Shown piece by piece: positions 48,406 through 58,128 of a stretch of DNA of 61,148 nucleotides. A program made the translations under genes and the position numbers. Below the pieces are notes generated by a model. The model was not told where the DNA came from. It ran no database searches and saw nothing but the letters and a program-made list of their open reading frames with translations. Source of the DNA: Mycobacterium interjectum (GTDB taxonomy: Bacteria; Actinomycetota; Actinomycetes; Mycobacteriales; Mycobacteriaceae); assembly GCA_002102225.1 (NCBI GenBank), contig LQPB01000038.1, positions 1 to 61,148 of the forward strand, read 5' to 3'. Position 1 is the stretch's first letter, and the number at the start of each line of letters is the position of its first letter.

Positions 48406-48432
48406 CTAGCACTCTATACATGCGAGTGCTAG
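48406..48432. promoter_or_regulatory. CIRCE element (HrcA operator) upstream of groES
   Basis: CTAGCACTC (48406-48414), a 9-nt spacer, GAGTGCTAG (48424-48432): the canonical CIRCE arms TTAGCACTC-N9-GAGTGCTAA with one changed outer pair. It lies 205 bp before the groES start and is the heat-shock operator of HrcA. Confidence 0.93.
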
Positions 48433-48488
48433 CACTCAAGGCCGCCCCGGTGCTTCTGGCGCATTGGTGTGTCCGCGCTGAGCGAACA

Positions 48489-49526
48489 TCAGCTCACCTG
48501 CGCTTTTACCACCGGCAGGCCGGGGTCGCTGGGCACGTCCAGCGGCGACGGCGGCGCCCCCGCGGCCACCAGGTGCGCGGCGAAGGCCGCGATCATCGCT
48601 CCGTTGTCGGTGCACAGCCGCGGCCGGGGGATGCGCAGCGTCAGCCCCGCGGCCGCGCAGCGCTGCGTGGCGAGCTCCCGCAATCGCGAGTTCGCGGCCA
48701 CGCCCCCGGCGATCAGCAGGGTCGAGACGCCCAGCGCGGTGGCCGCGCGCACCGCCTTGCGGGTGAGCACGTCGGCGACGGCCTCCTGGAAGCCGGCGGC
48801 GATGTCGGGGGTCGCCGCGTCGGGATGGCTCTCCACGTAACGGGCGACCGCGGTCTTGAGCCCGGAGAAGCTGAACGCGTACGCCTCGTCGGACGGGCCG
48901 GTCATGCCGCGCGGGAACGGAATGGCGTCCCGATCGCCGGTGCGGGCCAGGTCGTCGAGCACCTTGCCGCCCGGATAGCCCAGCCCCAGCAGCCTGGCCA
49001 CCTTGTCGTAGGCCTCGCCGGCGGCATCGTCGACGGTGCTGCCCAGCTCGATGATCGGTTCGCCGAGGGACCGCACGTGCAAGAGGTGGGTGTGCCCGCC
49101 GGACACCAGCAGCGCCACGCACTCGGGCAGCGGCCCGTGCTCGTAGACGTCGCCGGCCAGGTGCCCGCCCAGGTGGTTGACGGCGTAGAACGGCACGTCC
49201 CAGGCGGCCGCGTACGCCTTGGCCGCGGCGACTCCCACCAACAGGGCGCCGGCCAGCCCGGGCCCGATGGTGGCCGCGACAACGTCCGGTTTGTGGTCCG
49301 GGCGGTCGAGGCCCGCGGCCGCCAGCGCGCGGCGCATGGCGGGGCCCAGCGCCTCCAGGTGCGCGCGTGAAGCGATCTCGGGGACGACGCCGCCGAAGCG
49401 GACGTGTTCGTCGACGCTCGAGGCCACCTCGTCGGCGAGCAGGGTCACGCTGCCGTCACCGTCGAGGCGCGCGATGCCGACTCCCGTTTCGTCGCAAGAC
49501 GTTTCGATGGCCAAGACGATCGTCAC
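48489..49526 (-). CDS. tsaD: tRNA N6-adenosine threonylcarbamoyltransferase TsaD
   Basis: 345 residues from a GTG at 49526 that overlaps the rimI stop (GTGA). ASKHA-fold motifs: [15 protein letters not shown], the metal-site [12 protein letters not shown], and [13 protein letters not shown], then [15 protein letters not shown]. It transfers the threonylcarbamoyl group to A37 of ANN-decoding tRNAs with TsaB and TsaE, all encoded here. Last gene of the operon, then groES. Corresponds to Rv3419c (gcp). Confidence 0.95.
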   Translation of the reverse strand: MTIVLAIETSCDETGVGIARLDGDGSVTLLADEVASSVDEHVRFGGVVPEIASRAHLEALGPAMRRALAAAGLDRPDHKPDVVAATIGPGLAGALLVGVAAAKAYAAAWDVPFYAVNHLGGHLAGDVYEHGPLPECVALLVSGGHTHLLHVRSLGEPIIELGSTVDDAAGEAYDKVARLLGLGYPGGKVLDDLARTGDRDAIPFPRGMTGPSDEAYAFSFSGLKTAVARYVESHPDAATPDIAAGFQEAVADVLTRKAVRAATALGVSTLLIAGGVAANSRLRELATQRCAAAGLTLRIPRPRLCTDNGAMIAAFAAHLVAAGAPPSPLDVPSDPGLPVVKAQVS

Positions 49527-49990
49527 GTGGCCTCCCGCCGCATCGTGTAGGCGTCGGCGCCGCTGACCCGGTAGTAGCGGCGGCGCAGGCCGATCCGTTC
49601 GAACCCCGTGCTGCGATACAGCGCGATGGCCGCCTCGTTATCGGTGCGCACCTCCAGGTAGACGGCGCCGCCGTCGGCGAAGCCGAGCAGCTCGTCGAGC
49701 AGGCGGCGGCCGATGCCCTGGCCCTGATAGTCCGGGTCGACCCCGATGGTGTGCACCTCGTACTCGAACGGCGGGGTGCGGCCCAACCGCGAGATGCCTG
49801 CGTAGCCCACCAGCCTGCCGGCGACGCGCGCGGCCACGTAGTGATTGTGCGTGGCGGCCAGTTCCCGGTGGAACGCGACCGCGGGCCACGGATCGTCGCC
49901 GGGGAACAGCCGGGCCTCCAGCTCGGCGCAGCGCCGGGCGTCGGCCCGCGTCAACGCGCCGAGGGTCACCGGCTCGCTGCAGGCCATCAT
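49523..49990 (-). CDS. rimI: Ribosomal protein alanine N-acetyltransferase RimI
   Basis: 155 residues from the ATG at 49990, overlapping the tsaB stop as ATGA. GNAT core: [23 protein letters not shown] (acetyl-CoA loop QGQGIG) and [24 protein letters not shown]. It acetylates N-terminal alanine of ribosomal protein S18 in the known family; mycobacterial forms act on more N-termini. Corresponds to Rv3420c. Confidence 0.93.
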   Translation of the reverse strand: MMACSEPVTLGALTRADARRCAELEARLFPGDDPWPAVAFHRELAATHNHYVAARVAGRLVGYAGISRLGRTPPFEYEVHTIGVDPDYQGQGIGRRLLDELLGFADGGAVYLEVRTDNEAAIALYRSTGFERIGLRRRYYRVSGADAYTMRREAT

Positions 49991-50607
49991 CGGGGAGCCG
50001 CCAGGGGTTTGGCGTCGGGGCGGCGGAGATAGAGCGCTACGAGGGGTGGCGGGGGCTCCGACCAGTCGGGCACCGCGGCGACCAGGCCGGCCGGCGTCGG
50101 GTGGACCGGCCCGCAGACCGGCAGGCCGAACAGCGCCGCGTGTTCGGGCGAGCCCGCCACCGCCCGCGCCGGTCCCGGGTCGACGTCGGCGGGGGCATTG
50201 ACTCCCGGTCCTGCCGTGCGCAACCCGTCGCGGTAGCGGGCCCAGTAGACCTCGCGGCGGCGGGCGTCGGTGACCACCAGGACGTCGCCGCTGGTGTGCA
50301 CCCCGATGGCGTCCAGGCTGCACACCCCGTGCACCGGGATGCCCAGCGCGTGCCCGTAGGCCGCGGCCGTCGCCATCCCGGCGCGCAGCCCGGTGAACGG
50401 GCCCGGCCCGCAACCGACCACAACGGCATCGAGATCGGCCATCGTCAGCGCGGCGTCGGCGAGGGCGGCGATCACGTTGGGCGTCAACCGCTCGGCGTGC
50501 GCGCGGGCGTCGACGGTGACCCGCTCGGCCAGCACCCGATCGGGCAGCCGTACGATGCCCGCGGTGACGGCGGGGGTCGAGGTGTCCAGGGCCAGAACGA
50601 GATTCAC
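49987..50607 (-). CDS. tsaB: tRNA threonylcarbamoyladenosine modification protein TsaB
   Basis: 206 residues from the GTG at 50607, overlapping the tsaE stop as GTGA. Start VNLVLALDTSTPAVTAGI and GCGPGPFTGLRAGMATAAAYGHALGIPVHGV are typical of TsaB. It is the non-catalytic partner of TsaD. The C-terminal half is shorter and less conserved, as in other actinobacteria. Corresponds to Rv3421c. Confidence 0.93.
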   Translation of the reverse strand: MNLVLALDTSTPAVTAGIVRLPDRVLAERVTVDARAHAERLTPNVIAALADAALTMADLDAVVVGCGPGPFTGLRAGMATAAAYGHALGIPVHGVCSLDAIGVHTSGDVLVVTDARRREVYWARYRDGLRTAGPGVNAPADVDPGPARAVAGSPEHAALFGLPVCGPVHPTPAGLVAAVPDWSEPPPPLVALYLRRPDAKPLAAPR

Positions 50608-51071
50608 GGGCGGCCCCACTCCCAGGTGGCGATCCGCACGTCGGAGTGGCTGACCCGCTCCAAACGGATGTCGAGGTGCCGCTCGGCGAGGCGTTCGGCG
50701 AGGCCCTCGCCCCACTCGACCACGACGACCGCGTCGTCGAGATCGGTGTCGAGGTCCAGGGAGTCGAGCTCACCCAGCAGGTCGGCGCGGCCCTGGTCGA
50801 GGAGCCGGTACATGTCGACGTGGATCATCGCCGGCGCGCCGGAGCGTCGCGGCGGATGCACCCGGGCCAGCACGTACGACGGCGAGGTGACGGGGCCGTC
50901 GACGTCCATCGCCGCGGCAATCCCCTTGGCCAGCACCGTTTTTCCCGCCCCGAGCGGACCGGAGAGCACCACCACGTCGCCGGCGCGCAGCTCCCGGCCC
51001 AGCCGCGAGCCCAGCGCGACGGTGTCCGCGACGCGCTCGCAGGTGGCCATGCCGCCATCGGAGTCAGCCAT
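50604..51071 (-). CDS. tsaE: tRNA threonylcarbamoyladenosine ATPase TsaE
   Basis: 155 residues. Walker A in VVLSGPLGAGKTVLAKGIA, then TSPSYVLARVH, the metal Asp region MIHVDMYRLLDQ, and VVVVEWGEGLAE. It is the P-loop ATPase of t6A synthesis. It overlaps the preceding hydrolase by 8 bp and tsaB by 4 bp, so the whole cluster is tightly coupled. Corresponds to Rv3422c. Confidence 0.94.
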   Translation of the reverse strand: MADSDGGMATCERVADTVALGSRLGRELRAGDVVVLSGPLGAGKTVLAKGIAAAMDVDGPVTSPSYVLARVHPPRRSGAPAMIHVDMYRLLDQGRADLLGELDSLDLDTDLDDAVVVVEWGEGLAERLAERHLDIRLERVSHSDVRIATWEWGRP

Positions 51072-52179
51072 CGCGCCGCAACCGCTGCTTGAGGCGCCGG
51101 TAGCGCAGGGCGATCTTGCCCGGCACGGCCCGCCGCACCAGCCGGACCAGCCCGTCGTTGATGGCCTCGGGCTTGTCCAGCAGCGCCAGGTGGCTCGCGC
51201 CGCCGACGATGACCAGCTCGGAGCGCGGCAGCGAGGCCGCCATCTTCCGCGAGTATTCGTCCGGGGTGAGCAGGTCGTGGTCCCCGCACGCGATCAGGGT
51301 GGGCACCTTCAGCAACGTCCACAGCCCGGCGGTTTCGTCGTGCTTTTCCAGTGCGTCCAAAAAGCCCACCATGGTGACGATCGGGGTGTCGTTCATCATC
51401 TGTTGGGAGAACGCGTCCAGGCTCCGGCTGACCTGCAGGTCGCTGTAGGACGCGGCGCGCAGGATCGGCCCGATCAGCGACCGCGTCACGTTGCGGCCGC
51501 GGTGCATCAGCTTGGGCGCGGAGCGAGCGGTGAACCGGAACGCTTCCAGCGCAGGGTTTTTCAGGATCTCGCCCAGCGGGGACCGAGTAACCCCTTCGGC
51601 CGCCGAGGAAATGATCGCGGCGCCGACGATCCTGGTGCCGTAGTGCTCGGGGAACTGGCGGGCGTGCGAGAGCACCGTCATGCCGCCCATGGAATGGCCG
51701 ACCAGCACGACCACCCCGCGGGGCGAGACCGCGCGCAGCACGCTTTCCAGGTCCTCGCCCAGTTGGGTCAGCGTGTAGGTCTCGGGCTCGCCGGCGCCGG
51801 AGCGCCCGTGCCCGCGCTGGTCGTAGAACACCATCCGCACGGGCGCACCCAACCGGTTGGGCAGGCGGGTCCGCTGGAAATGGAAGGCGCCCATGCGCAG
51901 GCAGAAGCCGTGGACGAAGACCATGGTCACGTGCGCGTCCACCGGCCCGGCCTCGCGGACCGCCAGCGGCACCCCGTCGGGTGTGGTCACCACGTAGGCG
52001 CGGTCGCGGTCGATGCGCTCAAAATCCTCGTCGGCGTAAGGGTCTTCGACGGCGGTGGCGCGCTGGGTCATCGACCGGCGGGCGGAGGCGCCGACGATGG
52101 TGGCGACGGCGGCCACCCCGGCGCCTCCCGCAAGCCAGGCCCTGCCCCTTTGGCGCCTGCGGGTCCTCTTAGCGCTCAA
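51064..52179 (-). CDS. Membrane-anchored alpha/beta hydrolase
   Basis: 371 residues if it starts at the TTG at 52179, which overlaps the end of alr by 11 bp and leaves an N-terminal basic stretch ([12 protein letters not shown]) plus hydrophobic anchor [20 protein letters not shown]. The next in-frame ATG ([10 protein letters not shown]) would remove the anchor. Catalytic triad candidates: Ser in VGHSMGGMT, Asp in [12 protein letters not shown] and His in [12 protein letters not shown]; oxyanion HGF. Found between alr and tsaE in many mycobacteria outside the M. tuberculosis complex. Substrate unknown. Confidence 0.82.
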   Translation of the reverse strand: MSAKRTRRRQRGRAWLAGGAGVAAVATIVGASARRSMTQRATAVEDPYADEDFERIDRDRAYVVTTPDGVPLAVREAGPVDAHVTMVFVHGFCLRMGAFHFQRTRLPNRLGAPVRMVFYDQRGHGRSGAGEPETYTLTQLGEDLESVLRAVSPRGVVVLVGHSMGGMTVLSHARQFPEHYGTRIVGAAIISSAAEGVTRSPLGEILKNPALEAFRFTARSAPKLMHRGRNVTRSLIGPILRAASYSDLQVSRSLDAFSQQMMNDTPIVTMVGFLDALEKHDETAGLWTLLKVPTLIACGDHDLLTPDEYSRKMAASLPRSELVIVGGASHLALLDKPEAINDGLVRLVRRAVPGKIALRYRRLKQRLRRDG

Positions 52180-53344
52180 CGGTTCCGGCCTCGCGATAGG
52201 TTCTGGTGATCCGCCCCCGGGGGCTGGTGACCACTTCGTAGTGGATGGTGCCGAGCAAGTCGGCCCAATCTTGGGCGGTGGGTTCGCCGTTGGTGCCGGG
52301 CCCGAACAGGATCGCCTCGTCGCCCTCGGCCACATCGAGGAGCCCGGGACCCAGGTCGACCATGAACTGGTCCATGCAAATCCGGCCGGCGCCGGGGCGC
52401 CGCCGGCCGTTGATCAGCACCTCGAGCCGCCCGCCCAGCGAGCGGAACACGCCGTCGGCGTAGCCGATCGGCAGCAGCGCCAAGTTGGTGTCCCGCTGGG
52501 CCGTCCAGGTGTGTCCATAGGACACGCTCTCGCCGGCGCGAATCGACTTCACCAGCGCGACGGGGCATTTCACCGTCATCGCCGGAACTAACCCCATGTC
52601 GCCGAGCCCGGGAACCGGGCTCAGCCCGTACACCGCGATGCCGGGCCGCACCAGGTCGAAGGCCAGGTCGGGCCGCGACATCGTGGCCGCCGAGTTCGCC
52701 AGGTGGGCAACCTCGAACCGCACGCCCTCGGTGCGCGCCAGCGCCAGCATCTCGGAAAGCCGTTGGGCCTGAACATCGTTGATGGGGTTGTCGGGCTGGT
52801 CGGCGTACACCATGTGCGACATCAGCCCGCGCGCCCGGATGGTGTCCTCCGCCGCGGCGGCGCGCAGCGCACGCAGCATCGCGGGGTACTGCGCCGGGGC
52901 CACGCCATTGCGGTTCAGTCCGGTGTCCACCTTGACCGTCACCGTGGCGGTGCGCCCGGTCCGGCGCACCGCGTCGGCGACCTCGTCGAGCTGGCGCACC
53001 GAGGACACCGCGATCTCCACGCCGGCCAGCAGCGCCGGCCCGAAGTCGATGCCGGGCGGGTGCAGCCAGGCCAGCACCGGGGCGGTGATGCCGTCGGCGC
53101 GCAGCGCCAGGGCCTCGTCAACGGTGGCGACCCCCAGCTCCGCCGCCCCGGCGGCCAGGGCCGCGCGGGCGACCCGCGTCGCGCCGTGCCCATAGCCGTC
53201 GGCCTTGACGACGGCCATCACCTGCGCCCCGCCGGCGTGCTCGCGCAGCATCCGCACGTTATGCGCGATGGCGCCCAGGTCCACGACGGCCTCGGCGAGG
53301 GTGCCGGGCGTCAGGGATATCGGCGTAGCGGCCACGTCCGCCAT
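52169..53344 (-). CDS. alr: Alanine racemase
   Basis: 391 residues from the ATG at 53344; a longer frame to 53395 is possible. PLP Lys in [15 protein letters not shown], the second catalytic Tyr in [24 protein letters not shown], and [10 protein letters not shown]. It makes D-alanine for peptidoglycan and is the target of D-cycloserine. Corresponds to Rv3423c. The PPE and insertion-sequence genes that separate alr and gadB in H37Rv are absent. Confidence 0.96.
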   Translation of the reverse strand: MADVAATPISLTPGTLAEAVVDLGAIAHNVRMLREHAGGAQVMAVVKADGYGHGATRVARAALAAGAAELGVATVDEALALRADGITAPVLAWLHPPGIDFGPALLAGVEIAVSSVRQLDEVADAVRRTGRTATVTVKVDTGLNRNGVAPAQYPAMLRALRAAAAEDTIRARGLMSHMVYADQPDNPINDVQAQRLSEMLALARTEGVRFEVAHLANSAATMSRPDLAFDLVRPGIAVYGLSPVPGLGDMGLVPAMTVKCPVALVKSIRAGESVSYGHTWTAQRDTNLALLPIGYADGVFRSLGGRLEVLINGRRRPGAGRICMDQFMVDLGPGLLDVAEGDEAILFGPGTNGEPTAQDWADLLGTIHYEVVTSPRGRITRTYREAGTVER

Positions 53345-53437
53345 TGTCCCAGAAGCGCGCCGAGGGTGGCCGAGCGTCGACTCGTTGTCGCGCATTCGGC
53401 CTGGTCAGCCCAACAAGTCGACGTTCGGCGGCACAGA

Positions 53438-54820
53438 TCAGTGCGCGAAGTGCTGGGCCTCGTAGTGCCCGCCCGGCTTGAGCTTGTCCAGCGACGCCAG
53501 CGCGCTGCGGGCGTCGTCGTGCAGCGCCCGGGCCAGGTCGGCGGAGAGCCCTTCGCGGACCACGATGCGCAGCACCGAGATGTCGGTGGCGTTGTCGGGC
53601 ATGGTGTAGGCGGGCACCTGCCAGCCGTAGCCGCGCAGCTCGTGGGAGACGTCGAACTCGGTGTAGCCGCGGTCCTTGGCCAGCCGGAAGCTGACCACCG
53701 GGATGGCCGAGCCGTCGGAGATCAGCTCGCAATGCTCGCCTTCGCGCAGCTGCTCGCCCAGCCAGCGCGCGGTCGACGACAGCGTCTGCATCACCTTGGT
53801 GTAGCCGTCGCGGCCCAGCCGCAGGAAGTTGTAGTACTGGCCGACCACCTGGTTGCCGGGCCGGGAGAAGTTCAGCGTGAAGGTCGGCATATCGCCGCCC
53901 AGGTAGTTCACGTGGAACACCAGGTCTTCGGGCAGGTACTCCTTGCTGCGCCAGACCACGAACCCGACGCCGGGGTAGGTCAGGCCGTACTTATGACCGC
54001 TGACGTTGATCGAGACCACCCGAGGCAGCCGGAAGTCCCACTTGAGTTCCGGGTGCAGGAAGGGCACCACGAAGCCGCCGCTGGCGGCGTCGACGTGCAC
54101 GGGGACGTCCACCCCGCCGCCGGCGGCCAGCTTGTCCAGCGCCGCGCAGATCTCGGCGATGGGTTCGAGCTCACCGGTGTAGGTGGTGCCCAGGATCGCC
54201 ACCACCCCGATGGTGTCCTCGTCGACGGCGTCGAGCACCTGCTCGGGGGTGATGACGTAGCGGCCCTCCTCCATCGGCAGGTAGCGCGGCTCGACGTCGA
54301 AGTAGCGACAGAACTTCTCCCACACCACCTGGACGTTGGACCCCATCACCAGGTTCGGGGTGCGACCGTTCCACCCTTTCCCGACCCTTTCGCGCCAGCG
54401 CCACTTCATGGCCAGCCCGCCCAGCATCACCGCCTCGCTGGACCCGATCGTCGACACCCCGCAGGCGCTGGACGGGTCGTCGTCGCGCAGGTCGTCGGCG
54501 TGGAACAGGTCGGCCACCATGCACACGCACCGCTGCTCGATGGCCGCCGTGGCCGGGTATTCGTCCTTGTCGATCATGTTCTTGTCGAACGTCTCGGCCA
54601 TCAGCTTCCCGGCCTCGGGATCCATCCACGTCGTCACGAACGTGGCCAGGTTAAGCCGCGAACTGCCGTCGAGCATCAGCTCGTCGTGGATGAAGCGGTA
54701 GGCGGCCTCCGGGTCCATCGACTCCTCGGGCAGCCGCAGCGCCGGCACCGGCGCGGTGAACAGGCGGCCGGTATAGGCCGGGGCGATGGCGTGCGCGGGC
54801 ACGGACGGGTGTTGGGGCAC
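53438..54820 (-). CDS. gadB: Glutamate decarboxylase
   Basis: 460 residues from a GTG at 54820, equal to the length I recall for Rv3432c. PLP Lys in VVSINVSGHKYGLTYPGVGF, with HVDAASGGFVVPF (substrate/PLP Asp) and GSSEAVMLGGLAMKWRWRE. It decarboxylates glutamate to GABA with uptake of a proton. The upstream frame is open but unlike the family, so the shorter start is taken. It is 13 bp downstream of nnrD. Confidence 0.95.
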   Translation of the reverse strand: MPQHPSVPAHAIAPAYTGRLFTAPVPALRLPEESMDPEAAYRFIHDELMLDGSSRLNLATFVTTWMDPEAGKLMAETFDKNMIDKDEYPATAAIEQRCVCMVADLFHADDLRDDDPSSACGVSTIGSSEAVMLGGLAMKWRWRERVGKGWNGRTPNLVMGSNVQVVWEKFCRYFDVEPRYLPMEEGRYVITPEQVLDAVDEDTIGVVAILGTTYTGELEPIAEICAALDKLAAGGGVDVPVHVDAASGGFVVPFLHPELKWDFRLPRVVSINVSGHKYGLTYPGVGFVVWRSKEYLPEDLVFHVNYLGGDMPTFTLNFSRPGNQVVGQYYNFLRLGRDGYTKVMQTLSSTARWLGEQLREGEHCELISDGSAIPVVSFRLAKDRGYTEFDVSHELRGYGWQVPAYTMPDNATDISVLRIVVREGLSADLARALHDDARSALASLDKLKPGGHYEAQHFAH

Positions 54821-54833
54821 TGCGAATTCCTTT

Positions 54834-56255
54834 CTAGAGGGCGGCCAGGGCCGCCCGGATGTGCGGAACCATGCGCGACGACGACGTCGGCGCCTCATTG
54901 GGCCCCGGATCGGCGGCGGAGCACGCCGCCGCGCGCGCGTGCACGAACGCCGCCGCGGCGGCCGCCTCGGCGGCCGACAGACCGGAGGCCAGCAGCGCGC
55001 CGATCATCCCCGACAGCACGTCGCCGGACCCGGCGGTGGCGGCCCAGGACTGCCCGGCGGGATTCAGGTACACCGGGCCGCCGGGGTCGGCGATGATCGT
55101 CACGTTCCCCTTGAGCAGCACCGTCGCGCCGAAGGTGTCGGCCAGCTTGCGGCACGCGCCGACGCGGTCCTCCCCGGGCGGGCTACCCGCCAGCCGGGCG
55201 AATTCGCCGGCGTGCGGGGTCAGCACCGTCGGCGCGCTGCGGTTGACGACCAGCTCGGGGTGGGCCGCCAGGATGGTCAGCCCGTCGGCGTCGACGATCA
55301 CCGGCAGGTCGGTGTCCAGCGCGAACCACAGCGCCGCCGCCCCGGCCTCGTCGGTGCCCAACCCCGGCCCGACCACCCAGGACTGCACCCGCCCGGCCGC
55401 CGCCGGGGTGGGCGAGGCGATCACCTCGGGCCACTGGGCGAGCACCTCTCGGTGCGCGCTGCCGGCGTAGCGGACCATGCCGGAGGTGGCCGCGACAGCG
55501 GCGCCGGTGCACAGCACGGCCGCGCCCGGATAGGTCGACGAGCCGGCCATCACCCCCGTCACGCCCTGGGTGTACTTGTCGTCGTGCGGGCCGGGCACCG
55601 GCCAGCGCGCGACGACGTCTGCGGCCTCGAAGCCCAGCAGGTCGGTTCGGGGTAGGTCGAGGCCGATGTCGATCAGCTCGACGCGCCCGCAATCGGCCAG
55701 CGCGTGCACGGGTTTGAGCCCGCCGAAGGTGACGGTCAGCGCGGCGCGGACCGCGGGGCCGGTGATGGCCCCGGTCGCCACGTCGATGCCGCTGGGGATG
55801 TCGACGGCGACGACGGGGATGCCCGCGTGGTCCACCGCGGCGAACACTTCGGCCGCCGCGGGGCGGAGCGGACCCGAACCGGAGATCCCCACCACCCCGT
55901 CGATGACGAGGTCCGTTGTCGGCGAGACGCTTTCGACGACCCGGCCGCCCGCCTTGCGGAACGCGGCCAGCGCCTTGCGGTGGGTGTGCTCGGGGTTGAG
56001 CAGCACCGCGTCGGCCGCGGCGCCGCGGCGGCGCACGAACGTCGCGGCCCACAGCGCGTCGCCGCCGTTGTCGCCCGAGCCGACGACCGCGCACACCCGG
56101 CGCCCGGCGACGCCGCCCGCGCGGGCGGTCAACGCGGCGAGAATCTCGGTGGCCAGCCCGAACGCCGCCCGCCGCATCAGCGCGCCGTCGGGCAGGCTGG
56201 CCAGCAGCGGCGCTTCGGCGTCGCGGATCGCGTCAACACAGTAGTAGTGCCGCAT
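54834..56255 (-). CDS. nnrD: Bifunctional NAD(P)H-hydrate epimerase/dehydratase NnrD
   Basis: 473 residues from the ATG at 56255 (same as I recall for Rv3433c). N-terminal YjeF_N epimerase with VVGSGDNGGDALWAATFV and VVAVDIPSGIDVATG; C-terminal dehydratase with VVGPGLGTDEAG, VLTPHAGEFARLAG and the nucleotide loop ATAGSGDVLSGMIGALLASG. It repairs damaged NAD(P)H hydrates. Runs in the same direction as gadB and S9 peptidase genes. Confidence 0.95.
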   Translation of the reverse strand: MRHYYCVDAIRDAEAPLLASLPDGALMRRAAFGLATEILAALTARAGGVAGRRVCAVVGSGDNGGDALWAATFVRRRGAAADAVLLNPEHTHRKALAAFRKAGGRVVESVSPTTDLVIDGVVGISGSGPLRPAAAEVFAAVDHAGIPVVAVDIPSGIDVATGAITGPAVRAALTVTFGGLKPVHALADCGRVELIDIGLDLPRTDLLGFEAADVVARWPVPGPHDDKYTQGVTGVMAGSSTYPGAAVLCTGAAVAATSGMVRYAGSAHREVLAQWPEVIASPTPAAAGRVQSWVVGPGLGTDEAGAAALWFALDTDLPVIVDADGLTILAAHPELVVNRSAPTVLTPHAGEFARLAGSPPGEDRVGACRKLADTFGATVLLKGNVTIIADPGGPVYLNPAGQSWAATAGSGDVLSGMIGALLASGLSAAEAAAAAAFVHARAAACSAADPGPNEAPTSSSRMVPHIRAALAAL

Positions 56256-56275
56256 CACCGCAAGCATTCCATGCC

Positions 56276-58126
56276 CTAGGCGCGGCGGGCGAACGCCTCG
56301 GTCAGCCATTCGGTCATCGCCGCGGCCAGGGCGGCGTGGTTCTCGCGCTTGACGATCTCGTGGCCGTCGTCGGCGAACAGCAGATAGCGCACGTCGCGAC
56401 CGGCGTCCCGCAGCGCCGCGACGATCTGCTCGGATTCGCTGACCGGGACGTTGGTGTCGCGGGCGCCGTGCACGACGAGCAGCGGCGCGGTCAGCGCGTC
56501 GACCCGCCGCAGCGGCGACAGCCGCTCGAGCAGGTCGCGGTCGTACACCGGGTGGCCGTACTCCGGATAGGCGGCATCGGCGATCCACGGCTCGGTGTTG
56601 CGGTAGAAGGTGGTCAGGTCGCTCATCCCGCAGATGGTGACGCCCGCGGCGAACAACTCCGGGTAAAACGTCATGGCCGCCATGGTCAGGTAGCCGCCGT
56701 AGGACCAGCCCGCGCAGGCGATCCGGCCTCGGTCGGCCACCTCGTTGTCCACCAGAAAGCGCACGCAGTCGGCTACGTCATCGATGGCCGCGAACCGCTT
56801 GTCCTTGTTGTCGGCGTGCACGAAGGTGCGGCCCAGCCCGCCGGAGCCGCGCACGTTCGGCGTCAGCACGCTGATCCCGGCGTTGAGCATCTCCGGGAAG
56901 ATCTCGCTGTAGTCGGGCCGGGCCTGCCCTTCCGGGCCGCCGTGCAGGTACACCAAAGCGCCTGAGCCACCACCATTTACCGACGAGCGGTACAGCCACG
57001 ACGGCAGGATCAGCCCGTCGCGCGCGGGGATCGCCTCTAGCGTGGGCCGGGCGGAAAAGCCCCGGGCCAGCGGGCCGCGGCTGGGTTCGCGGTCCACGAG
57101 TTGCCATTGACCGGTGCGCGGGTCGACCAGCTCGACGGTGCGCGGCATCGCCGGGCCCTGGACGGTCATCGCCACCAACGAGCCGCCGGCGCTCAGCGAC
57201 AGCTCGCCCGCGACGTCGCCCGGCAACGGAATCGGTTCGGCCAGCGTGTAGTCGGTGTGATCGAGGATCTGTAACTCGCTGCGGCCCTGCAGGTTCCACA
57301 GCAAGGCGACGGTGGACATGTCGGCGCTGACGGCGAACTCGTCGAGATCGCAGTCGGGGCGCTCGGCCACCACGAAGTAGCTCACCCCGTCCAGCGTGGC
57401 GATCACCTCCAGCAGCCGGGCGTGTTCGCAACCGTTGTCGCTGATGAGCAGCGCGCGGAAGTAGCCGTCGGCGCCCACGCCCGGGTTGTACAGCCGGGTC
57501 AACTCGCCGGTCGGGCCGTAGCGCAGGCGGCGGGGATGGTGATCGTCGAGGATCGCGCCGTACGCCGTCACCGACCCGGGATCCGAAGGCAGCAGGGCGA
57601 TTTCGGTGTCCCCGTGCAGCATCACCATCTCGCGGTAGCCGCGGGGCCCGACCCGGATCAGCGACGCGCCGGCCCAGGCGTCGACGAGCCGGGCGCCGGA
57701 GCGGCGGTCCAGCACGGTGCAACCGCCGTCGGCCGGATCGATCAGGCACGATTGCCCCACGCCGTCCTCGCCCGTCAGGATGGCCGCGATCCGGGTGCCG
57801 TCCCACCCGATCAGCTCGGCGGTGCCGTCCTCCTCGCGGTCGGCGCGCCAGGCCATCCGGTCCGCGGGATCGGTGGTGACGACCCAGATCTGCCTGCGGG
57901 TGCCGCCCTCGGGGGCCACCTCGCAGGCCAGCCAGTGGCCGTCGGCGGAGTGGATGACCCGCGAGACCGGGCCCTGCATCGGCAGCTCGACGTTGCGCGC
58001 CGAGCTGAACTGGCGGCCGCGCAGGAAGCGCTGCACCGCATGGGGATAACCGCCGTCGTCGACGAGGTGGGCGAAGGCGGTGGCGTCGGGTGACAGCGAT
58101 GCGCCGTAGAGCGCGCGGACCCCCAT
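56276..58126 (-). CDS. S9-family (prolyl oligopeptidase-type) serine peptidase
   Basis: 616 residues from the ATG at 58126. N-terminal beta-propeller-like region of about 370 residues, then an alpha/beta hydrolase domain with catalytic Ser in CAGWSYGGYLTMAA, Asp in VVHGARDTNVPVSES and His in ADDGHEIVKREN. Similar to acylaminoacyl-peptidase/dipeptidyl-peptidase types, with no visible signal peptide. It starts 2 bp after the rhomboid-like gene, so the two are cotranscribed. Confidence 0.9.
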   Translation of the reverse strand: MGVRALYGASLSPDATAFAHLVDDGGYPHAVQRFLRGRQFSSARNVELPMQGPVSRVIHSADGHWLACEVAPEGGTRRQIWVVTTDPADRMAWRADREEDGTAELIGWDGTRIAAILTGEDGVGQSCLIDPADGGCTVLDRRSGARLVDAWAGASLIRVGPRGYREMVMLHGDTEIALLPSDPGSVTAYGAILDDHHPRRLRYGPTGELTRLYNPGVGADGYFRALLISDNGCEHARLLEVIATLDGVSYFVVAERPDCDLDEFAVSADMSTVALLWNLQGRSELQILDHTDYTLAEPIPLPGDVAGELSLSAGGSLVAMTVQGPAMPRTVELVDPRTGQWQLVDREPSRGPLARGFSARPTLEAIPARDGLILPSWLYRSSVNGGGSGALVYLHGGPEGQARPDYSEIFPEMLNAGISVLTPNVRGSGGLGRTFVHADNKDKRFAAIDDVADCVRFLVDNEVADRGRIACAGWSYGGYLTMAAMTFYPELFAAGVTICGMSDLTTFYRNTEPWIADAAYPEYGHPVYDRDLLERLSPLRRVDALTAPLLVVHGARDTNVPVSESEQIVAALRDAGRDVRYLLFADDGHEIVKRENHAALAAAMTEWLTEAFARRA

Positions 58127-58128
58127 CG

